This document shows, piece by piece, positions 56,033 through 64,000 of a DNA stretch of 64,000 nucleotides. The stretch's first letter is position 1, and the number at the start of each line of letters is the position of its first letter. The stretch comes from Leptobrachium leishanense (taxonomy: Eukaryota > Chordata > Amphibia > Anura > Megophryidae): positions 4,385,218 to 4,449,217 of the forward strand of contig CM019068.1 in NCBI GenBank assembly GCA_009667805.1, given 5' to 3'. The position numbers and the translations under genes were made by a program. A model generated the notes under the pieces. That model was not told where the DNA came from. It made no database searches and saw nothing but the letters and a program-made list of their open reading frames with translations.

Positions 56033-57940
56033 ATGTCTGTCCCAGCGGAGGGTGATCTGTCAGCGCTGCAGCGGGTGCAGGCTGAGACGTTCGTGAGGGA
56101 GCATGGCCGCCAGGCATTGCAGCAGCTGATGGCTGATGTGCAGGAGTCTGGGGTTTCTGCAGCTACTGCTGAGAGGACTGATGCGGTTCCGGCTGCTGGC
56201 CGATCCGGTAGGACCCTGTGGCACTCGAGACCTCCTGTGCGACTCAGCCCAAGTCCCCCCCGTCCAGGCTACCCCCACTAGGAGGAATGGGCGTCCATCC
56301 AGGGGGGGTGCTTCGGTTGCGGCAGCAGGTGCGGTGCCGAGCGCTGCCTCTTCGGTGGTTCCTGCTCCCAGGTCGGCCCGGACTCGCGATGGTTGGGCCC
56401 TGAGAAGTGGAGCTGGCTCCCACCGAGAAAATGGCGGCAGGAGGCTTCTGGCGTCTGCAGCGGATAGAGGCGCACAGGAAGTGACGTCATCGCGACGTAC
56501 TTCCGGCCGCGTGTCTGCTAATTGCAGTGTTCCAGCTGATGCTGCCCCTGCTTCCCAGACCCGGAACTCTCGTCCCCCACCGCCGCGAAGGAGAGAATTG
56601 TCTGGGGAGGAAGATGGGGACTAACACCGGGGAGCCCTTCGCTTGCCTGCTCGCTCCAGGACGCCGTTGCGGAGGGAACAGGATACCTCTGCAGATGATC
56701 TGGCTGCTGGTGGACGGCGCTTGGACCCAGGGTCGAGTGTGCCAGCACGTGAGTACCTTGTTCCTGCTGCCCCTGTGGGTTTGTTTCAGTCCGAGGCCTC
56801 TGTGCGCTCCTCCACTCCTTCCTCCTCTGTTTCTTCTCTCCTTTATCTTGGGATGGTTTTTCCCTTCCTGCGTCGGTTTCGGCTGGGGGGTTTGATGCTC
56901 TGTTTTGGTCCTTTCGGTCTCTCCTTGCACCTGGTTCGGCTGTGCCTGCTTCTGATCCTGGTTTGAGTGGTGGTCTCTCTGTGGGGTTTTTGGGGGCTGG
57001 GATGTCTGCTGGTTCTGTTTCTGCCACGGGGCCTGCTGTCTTGGGGGCTATTGGGCCTCCGCCACTCGGGTCTGGGGTGGGCGCTTCGCCTATGCTGCCG
57101 GGTCCTTGCCTGGTGCTGGCCCGCTGCAGGTATGTCCTGTGGCTGGGTCTATTGTTGGGGATAATTTGCCCATGGGTGATCACGTGGTGCTTGGGGGCAG
57201 GTGCTGCTCCCCCTCCGGCTGTTCTTCCGGTGGTGGTCCTGCAACCTACAGTCTGAGATGGCGCCTCTGGCTATGCTGATTTCTAGCGAGGTTAAGGACA
57301 AAATCATTTGGCGGGAGTTTGTGGACTAATCCTTGGTTCCTCAGGATAGGGAGTCGGTGGACAAACCGCGCATGCCGTTGACTGGTGGGGAATGGATAAG
57401 GACAAGGATAAGGCTGAGCGGCAGTTGCCGGTTACTTTCAGCAATTGGCTGCAAGGGTTTTTGATTTACGCCAGTGTGCTGTATGAGCGCTCGCCTTCGC
57501 TGGGTGTGTCACTTTTTGCATACTTGGATCTGGTCTGGGGGGCATATAAGGTTTACGGGGGTCAGTGCTGGTATCAGTACGACCAGAGATTTCATCAGAA
57601 GTTGGCGGTGCGACCGGATTTGCGTTTTGATGTTCAGGATGGGAGCGTGTGGTTGCTTTTAATGACGCCAAACCGCCCGACTTCTTCTCTTTTTTGTGAC
57701 TCCGCAGGATCAGTTGCTACCACCTCGAGAACACAGAAGCGGGGAGTCTGCTGGCTCTTTAATGAAAGTCACACAGATGGTTCAGCTCCTGTCGCTTCCT
57801 GCATGAATGCTCTCAATGCGGTGGTGGACATCCCACTTTCAAATGTTTTTGAAAGGCGAACACGTTCCGAAGTGGATAAACCACCAACAGATGGCAGGTT
57901 TAGAGGGGGTGACCCCGGGGAGCGTGGGCTAGAGGGGTGA
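56033..57940 (+). pseudogene. Ngaro/DIRS-like ORF1 (Gag-like), frameshifted
   Basis: An ATG at 56033 starts MSVPAEGDLSALQRVQAE. After 56281 the sense continues in another frame (to 56624) through a Pro/Arg/Ser-rich region, then through further frames. The segment 57392-57940 has NWLQGFLIYASVLYE, LFAYLDLVWGAYKVYGG and LAVRPDLRFDV, which resembles the conserved centre of DIRS-group ORF1 proteins. A structural, RNA-packaging role is presumed for the family. At least two frame changes separate the parts. Confidence 0.65.
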
Positions 57941-58770
57941 GCGTGGGCAAGATGGGCCCCTGGCTCGACCGGTACCCTAAACGTGCGTCCGCGCAGGAGC
58001 TGTTTGAGGGTTTTAGTTGCGGTTTTCGCATTCCTTTTGTGCATTCTGATCTCCCCCAATTTGCTAGCAATTTAAGATCGACCCTTGATAAGTTGGAGGT
58101 GGTTCAGGAGAAGTTGGATAAGGAGGTTGCCTTGGGTAGGATGGCTGGCCCCTTTTTGTCTATGCCGTACCCTAATTTGCGGGTGTCCCCCCTTGGCTTA
58201 GTTCCTAAAAAAGTTCCGGGTTCGTTTCGGCTCATTCACCACCTATCTTATCCGAGGGGTTGGTCGGTGAATGACGGTATTCCCCGGGGGATTGTCGGGT
58301 GCATTATGCGTCTTTTGATAAAGCTCTTGCGTTGGTTCGGGCGGCTGGAAGGGCGCACTGTTGGCGAAATCGGATATTGAGTCTGCTTTCCGCCTTCTTC
58401 CCAGTCACCCGGACTGTCATCTGCTGGGCTGTGCCTAGGGGGATCGTTTTTACTTCGACAAGTGTCTGCCCATGGGCTGCGCGATTTATTGCCAGTATTT
58501 TGAGCGTTTCGCGACTTTTCTGGAGCGGGTGGTGGCCACGGTGTCCGACGCAAAATCTTTGCTTCATTACTTGGACGACTTCCTCTTTGTTGGTCCGTGT
58601 GACTCGGAGGTTTGTGCTGTCCTTTTGGATGCTTTTCGTGCCGTGGCATTGGATTTCGGTGTCCCGGTTGCTGGGGATAAAATGGAGGGTTCGTCGTCTG
58701 TTTTTTGGGTATAGAGATTGACACGGATCTCATGGTTTTCCGGCTTCCTGTGGATAAATTGAGGTCGCTG
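57937..58770 (+). pseudogene. Ngaro/DIRS-like reverse transcriptase, frameshifted
   Basis: The first part (to about 58290) has GLVPKKVPGSFRLIHHLSYP and GWSVNDGIP. The sense then moves to another frame (HYASFDKALALVRAAGR) and again to 58472-58714, where CAIYCQYFERF and the catalytic LHYLDDFLFVG box occur. GIEIDTDLMVFRLP continues at 58705 in yet another frame. The YLDD box and the order of blocks fit DIRS-type reverse transcriptases. Three or more frame changes rule out activity. Confidence 0.8.
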
Positions 58771-58973
58771 GTCGCTTTGGTACGTCCGGTTAGGGGATCC
58801 CCGAAGGTCCAACTTCAGGTCCTGCAGTCCTTGTTGGGTCACCTTAACTTTGCCTGTCGCGTGCTGCCGATGGGTAGGTTTTTTTGCAGGCGCTTATCGT
58901 TAGCTATGAGGGGTGTTCGCGTCCCTACGCGCTACATTCGTGTGACAAAGCAGTTGCGTGCGGATCTTGATGT

Positions 58974-59330
58974 TTGGTTGCAATTTCTTACAATGGATCC
59001 TCCTGTTGGCAGTCTCCTGACGCCACTAACGATGAGCTGGAGCTTTTTACGGACGATTCGGGGGCACATGGTTTTGGAGCTTATTTTAAGGGGGCTTGGT
59101 GTGCACAGCCGTGGCCACATGGTTGGGTGGAGCGGGGATTGACTCCTATTCTAACTTTTCTTGAATTGTTCCCTATTGTTGTGGTCGTGGTGCTTTGGGG
59201 TGATGTGCTGGCGAATTGCAGGGTGGTTTTCTGGGCTGACAATCGCGGAGTGGTTCAGGTATTGTCTAGTGGTTCGTCTGGTTCCCTCCGGTTTTGGCTT
59301 TGTAGCATTTTCTTGTTTTGGAATGTCTGA
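58974..59330 (+). pseudogene. RNase H domain of the Ngaro/DIRS-like element
   Basis: The 118-residue frame contains LELFTDDSGAHGFGAYFKG, then LTFLELFPIVVVVVLWGD and VVFWADNRGVVQVL. These carry the acidic residues expected of RNase H (Asp of TDDS, Glu of LELF, Asp of WADN). It would remove RNA from the RNA:DNA hybrid. It is separated from the reverse transcriptase by a frame change. Confidence 0.75.
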
Positions 59331-59400
59331 GGTGGAACATTCGGGTGCGTGCTCGTCATATTCCGGGCGTCCGTAACGTTGATTCCCTTTCTCGCTTTCA

Positions 59401-60362
59401 GTGGGAACGGTTTCGGTTGGAGGCCCCGGAGGCGGATCGCTCGGGGTTGCTCTTCCTGGAATCATTGTGGGACATCGTTTTGGACGCCTGATGGAGCTTA
59501 TCTGGGGATCGTTGGCTGCTGCTACACTGAGGTCGTATGTAGGTGTCTGGCGGGATTGGTATCGAGTGGCCCTTTCCGAGTCTGGGGTGTTATCTCCGGC
59601 GGATCGGTTGCTGGCCACTTTCGCATTATTGGATAGGCTCTGGGTGGAGGGCACGGCTTGCGCCACGGTTGAGCGGTCTCTCTCGGCATTGTCTTTTCTT
59701 TTTCAGTTTTTGGGTTGGGAGGATATTTCACGTCAATTTTTAATTAGGAGGGTAGTGCGAAGTTGGATCTTCGAGCGGTTGGATGGGCGTCGCCCAGTGT
59801 CTTTGGAAGTTTTGAGTGTTTGTTGGGGGCATTGCCATTTACGTGTTCTTCTGCTGTCGAAGTCTCACTTTTCCGGGCCGCTTTCGTCATGGCTTTCTAT
59901 GGGGCTCTTCGTATTGGGGAACTTGTCGCTCTACGAGGGGGCTCGGTTGCTGCGTTCCAGTATTCGGATGTGTGGCTCTCAGATACGGGTGTTCATCTTT
60001 GGCTCCGGCGTTCGAAGACTGGCAGGGCTGGGAGAGTGGTTGAGGTTTACCTGCAGGGTCATGGTGGTTCTTCGTGCCCATTGCGCTGGATTGAAGAATA
60101 CCTGCATGTTCGGTTGTTCAGCCCTGGTTCCTTTCTTTGTCACCAGTCTGGCTCTGCGTTGACTCGTTTTCAGTTTGTGCGTGTTTTTCGATCTTCTCTG
60201 CTGCATTTGGGTTTAACGGACTCTCATTTCTCAGCGCACTCTTTTCGCATTGGCGTCGCGACTACAGCTGCCGGATTGGGTCTGTCGGAGCTGCAAACCA
60301 AGAGGGTTGGGCGGTGGTCGTCTGCGCGACATCGTTCTTATATCTGTCCTCATCTTTTGTAA
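59401..60362 (+). pseudogene. Tyrosine recombinase of the Ngaro/DIRS-like element, one frameshift
   Basis: The N-terminal, core-binding part lies in the frame from 59401 to about 59800 (YVGVWRDWYRVAL, CATVERSLSALSFLFQFLG). The catalytic part lies in the frame 59763-60362: YGALRIGELVAL with the first Arg, HSFRIGVATTAA with the His-x-x-Arg pair, GRWSSARHRSYI with Trp and the nucleophilic Tyr. This enzyme would join the circular DNA copy into the genome without an integrase-type duplication. One frame change around 59790-59820 inactivates this copy, while all visible catalytic residues are kept. Confidence 0.82.
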
Positions 60363-60419
60363 TTATTGTTGGTTTTGGTTTTGCCGGTTTCGATGTTTTG
60401 GTGTTTCTTTTTATTCCCT

Positions 60420-61000
60420 CAGGTTTTCCCTCCCGCACGGTGTGGATCGCTGGCCATTCTTTTATTCATTGGGCTGGGCGCCGGACTTCGGTTCGTTCCT
60501 ACGGGTGTAATCTCGGTTTCTCCTTGGATCAGGTGCGGGTTCATTGCTGGGGGATTCGGGGTTTACGGTGGGTGCAATTGTTACGGGAGGTGTCGGCTTT
60601 GCGGCATTTGGTGAGCGGTCCGGTTATTTTGGTGGTACATGCTGGTGGGAACGATTTGGGGCATTAATCGTACAGTCGACCTTCTTCGTTCTATTCAGGA
60701 AGATCTAGTGTGTTTTCAAGCGTTGCTGCCCGGTGTTTGGCCGGTGTGGTCTGAGGTGGTTTTTCGTCCTGCTTGGTCGGCTTTGGGGGATGTTCATGCC
60801 TTTGGACGAGCCCGTCTTAAGTTGAGTCACTCTGTCTCTCGTTTTGTTTTTCGGTTGGGGGGGGGGGAAGGGTCGGGCTATTCGCCATTGGGATTTGGAG
60901 GACAACAATGCTGTCCTGGTTCGTTCTAATGGGGTTCACCTCACTGATATTGGATTGGACATTTTTAATGTGGGTTTGCAGGAGGGGATTGAGACGGCGC
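60420..61000 (+). pseudogene. SGNH/GDSL-like hydrolase region, frameshifted
   Basis: From about 60425 the frame reads VWIAGHSFIHWAGRR (block I with GHS) and later PVILVVHAGGNDLGH (block III with GxND). It then shifts into 60639-60843 (QEDLVCFQALLPGVW) and again to 60844-61000, which holds LVRSNGVHLTDIGLDIF with the Asp/His pair of block V. SGNH hydrolases are reported in Ngaro-type and some CR1-type elements, where an esterase role is proposed. Two frame changes make it a pseudogene. Confidence 0.7.
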
Positions 61001-61270
61001 TGGCTCTGGGGGGGGGGGGGTCACTGCCTGAGCGGGAGGTAGGGCTCAGGCTGCGGTGGCGGAAGTTATCCTGGCCAGCGGGAAAATGAGGAATCTGGAA
61101 GGTGGAGCTCAAGTGAGCGGTTGGGAGAGGGGGCTTCCTGATGCGGTTGACGGCGCGCGGGAGGTCGAACTCTGTGTGAAGGTTGTACCTGTCAGGCGGG
61201 GTTACGTCTCTGCTGACGGGGGGAGAGTTATATGGTTTATGTTATAGAAAACATTTAATAACACTGTGGC

Positions 61271-61574
61271 CAAAGCCGGTTTACCCATAAAAAAGAATGT
61301 GTCTGTCTTTATTGTGTTTGGCTTTGGTCTTGGGAAACAGCAGGGTATTGTGGGGTTTAATTAAAGGGCCCCTCCTCAGTCATGTGACATCGCATTCGAC
61401 AGGTGGATCCTGTAGGTGCAGGAGGAGATACGTGAGGGTCAGAGACCGACTTGTGAAGGGACAGACGGGAATCGGGTTCAAAATCTGGATATTATCCGCA
61501 TTGAGGTGACAATGAAAGCACAATATCCTGTACATTGTATACGCAGAGACACCAGGCACAGCCAGGAGAACCTG
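61271..61574. other. Unassigned DNA between the Ngaro-like element and the arrays
   Basis: No A2M exon, element end or array is recognised. The thioester-domain exon expected upstream of exon a was searched for here and not found. Confidence 0.4.
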
Positions 61575-61770
61575 CACCCCCATAACGTGCTGAATGATTG
61601 CTGCACCCCCATAACGTGCTGAATGATTGCTGCACCCCCATAACGTGCTGAATGATTGCTGCACCCCCATAACGTGCTGAATGATTGCTGCACCCCCATA
61701 ACGTGCTGAATGATTGCTGCACCCCCATAACGTGCTGAATGATTGCTGCACCCCCATAACGTGCTGGAAG
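61575..61770 (+). repeat. 28-bp minisatellite
   Basis: Seven units of CCCCATAACGTGCTGAATGA followed by TTGCTGCA, almost identical to each other. Minus-strand frames of up to 138 residues are artefacts of the stop-free repeat. Confidence 0.95.
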
Positions 61771-61829
61771 TCATACAGTGCATGATGAATAATCATAATA
61801 AAACTGACATTATTTTGTCAAGGCCAGGA

Positions 61830-64000
61830 GTAACTGGCCGGCTGACAGGAAGTGGGGGGGACTGGCTGGCTGACAGGATGTGGGGGGGGACTGACCGGCT
61901 GACTGGACGTGGGGGGACTGACAGGACGTGGGGGGGGACTGACCGGCTGACAGGGCGTGGGGGGGACTGACCGGCTGACAGGACGTGGGGGGGGCTGACA
62001 GGACGTGGGGGGGGACTGACAGGACGTGGGGGGGACTGACAGGACGTGGGGGGACTGACCGGCTGACAGGACGTGGGGGTGACAGGCCGGTTGACAGGAC
62101 GTGGGGGGGGACTGGCCGGCTGACAGGACGTGGGGGGACTGACCGGCTGACAGGACGGGGGGGGGACTGACCGGCTGACAGGACGTGGGGGGGACTGACC
62201 GGCTGACAGGACGTGGGGGGGACTGACCGGCTGGCTGGACGTGGGGGGACTGACCGGCTGACTGGACGTGGGGGGGACTGACCGGCTGACTGGACGTGGG
62301 GGGACTGACCGGCTGACAGGACGTGGGGGGGACTGACCGGCTGACAGGACGTGGGGGGGACTGACCGGCTGACTGGACGTGGGGGGGACTGACCGGCTGA
62401 CTGGACGGGGGGGGACTGACCGGCTGACTGGACGTGGGGGGGACTGACCGGCTGACAGGACGTGGGGGGGACTGACCGGCTGACAGGTTGTGGGGGGAAC
62501 TGGCTGGCTGACAGGACGTGGGGGGGACTGACCGGTTGACAGGATGTGGGGGGGACTGGCTGGCTGACAAGACGTGGGGGGGGGACTGACCGGCTGACTG
62601 GACGTGGGGGGACTGACCTGACAGGACGTGGGGGGGAATGACAGGACGTGGGGGGACTGACCGGCGACAGGACATGGGGGGGACTGACAGGACGTAGGGG
62701 GGGACTGACCGGCTGACAGGACGTGGGGGGACTGACAGGACGTGGGGGGACTGACCGGCTGACAGGACGTGGGGGGGGACTGACCGACTGACAGGATGTG
62801 GGGGGGACTGACAGGACGTGGGGGGGGACTGACTGGTTGACAGGACGTGGGGGGGACTGACAGGACGTGGGGGGACTGACCGGCTGACAGGACGTGGGGG
62901 GACTGACCGGCTGACAGGACGTGGGGGGACTGACCGGCTGACAGGACGTGGGGGGACTGACCGGCTGACAGGACGTGGGGGGACTGACCGGCTGACAGGA
63001 TGTGGGGGGACTGACAGGACGTGGGGGGGGACTGACTGGTTGACAGGACGTGGGGGGGACTGACAGGACGTGGGGGGACTGACAGGACGTGGGGGGGACT
63101 GACAGGACGTGGGGGGGACTGGACAGGACGTGGGGGGACTGACCGGCTGACAGGACGTGGGGGGGGACTGACCGGCTGACAGGACGTGGGGGGACTGACC
63201 GGCTGACAGGACGTGGGGGGGACTGACCGACTGACAGGATGTGGGGGACTGACAGGACGTGGGGGAGGGACTGACTGGTTGACAGGACGTGGGGGGACTG
63301 ACAGGACGTGGGGGGACTGACCGGCTGACAGGACGTGGGGGGGACTGACCGGCTGACAGGACGTGGGGGGACTGACCGGCTGACAGGACGTGGGGGGGAC
63401 TGACGGCTGACAGGATGTGGGGGACTGACAGGACGTGGGGGGGGGACTGACTGGTTGACAGGACGTGGGGGGGACTGACAGGACGTGGGGGGGACTGACA
63501 GGACGTGGGGGGACTGACAGGACGTGGGGGGGACTGACAGGACGTGGGGGGACTGACAGGACGTGGGGGGGACTGACAGGACGTGGGGGGACTGACAGGA
63601 CGTGGGGGGACTGACAGGACGTGGGGGGGACTGACCGGCTGACAGGACGTGGGGGGACTGACCGCTGACAGGACGTGGGGGGACTGACCGGCTGACAGGA
63701 CGTGGGGGGGACTGACCGGCTGACAGGATGTGGGGGGACTGACAGGACGTGGGGGGGACTGACTGGTTGACAGGACGTGGGGGGACTGACAGGACGTGGG
63801 GGGGACTGACCGGCTGACAGGACGTGGGGGGGACTGACCGGCTGACAGGACGTGGGGGGACTGACCGGCTGACAGGATGTGGGGGGGACTGACAGGACGT
63901 GGGGGGGACTGACTGGTTGACAGGACGTGGGGGGGACTGACAGGATGTGGGGGGACTGACCGGCTGACAGGACGTGGGGGGGACTGACCGGCTGACAGGA
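61830..64000 (+). repeat. G-rich minisatellite running off the window
   Basis: Units are GGCTGACAGGACGTGGGGGG followed by ACTGACC, about 25-27 bp, with a shorter form of about 18 bp lacking CCGGCTGA. Both forms alternate irregularly for more than 2.1 kb and continue past the window edge. G runs of 5-8 recur every unit. A minus-strand Pro/Ser-rich frame of 285 residues is an artefact. Confidence 0.93.

Larger units (their letters stand above)
55725..61270 (+). mobile_element. Ngaro/DIRS-like tyrosine-recombinase retrotransposon, decayed
   Basis: Read on the plus strand, the order is Gag-like ORF1 (56033-57940), reverse transcriptase (57937-58770), RNase H (58990-59310), tyrosine recombinase (59401-60362) and SGNH-type hydrolase (60420-61000). 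Order and recombinase place it in the DIRS order. The hydrolase and the apparent lack of a methyltransferase frame favour an Ngaro-like group. Many frame changes interrupt it, so it is inactive. I could not identify the split or inverted terminal repeats, so both ends are approximate. Confidence 0.75.

Noticed and set aside
61271..61574. Search for the A2M thioester exon
   Set aside because: No minus-strand sequence that could encode CGEQN, and no suitable splice sites in the right phase, were found.
1..64000. tRNA, rRNA or other structured RNA genes
   Set aside because: No cloverleaf, A/B box pair or rRNA-like sequence was recognised by eye; a covariance-model scan would be needed to exclude degenerate SINEs.

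Overview
This is vertebrate genomic DNA, most likely from an amphibian such as a frog. That is an inference from the GT-AG split gene, the large repeat load and the mix of CR1, Rex1/Babar, L2, Gypsy-type LTR, Ngaro/DIRS-like, hAT and piggyBac-like elements. Nothing looks bacterial. Most of the window is tandem arrays and mobile elements. Many arrays have unit lengths divisible by three or carry few stops, so they give long spurious open frames.

The only host gene I can support is the 3' half of an alpha-2-macroglobulin-family gene on the minus strand (46868 down to 28562). Eleven coding exons join in phase with GT-AG junctions. They encode about 454 residues plus a stop: the later part of the thioester domain, the CUB region and the receptor-binding domain. 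The thioester (CGEQ) exon was not found, so the gene should continue upstream beyond 64000. Several introns consist mainly of minisatellites of 17, 22-28, 30, 33, 36, 45 and 70 bp, some touching splice donors.

Layout: 1-4712 is a satellite-like array grown from the 5' subterminal repeats of a hAT element, ending in the start of its transposase frame. 4713-12270 holds hairpins, a 1.1-kb direct duplication, a hAT MITE (8520-9529), a palindrome and a piggyBac-like MITE (11084-11687). 12285-15060 is a CR1 LINE. 15061-22960 holds minisatellites, an L2 fragment and a solo LTR. 22968-27955 is a 40-bp minisatellite split by a 3.6-kb hAT with 8-bp target duplications. 28166-47694 is the A2M gene with its intronic arrays and a Gypsy-like LTR element (34531-39477) set in a 70-bp minisatellite. 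47695-55584 is a nested stack: a 45-bp minisatellite holds a hAT element, which holds a solo LTR and an LTR element, and that LTR element has a Rex1 LINE in its 5' LTR. 55725-61270 is a decayed Ngaro/DIRS-like element with reverse transcriptase, RNase H, tyrosine recombinase and SGNH hydrolase regions. 61575-64000 is two further minisatellites.

The most interesting signals are the growth of hAT subterminal repeats into a satellite, minisatellites that abut A2M splice sites, repeated transposon insertion into minisatellites, and two pol-less LTR elements with similar Gag-like N-termini, one with a long coiled-coil frame. Frequent one-base indels in homopolymers may partly reflect sequencing error.
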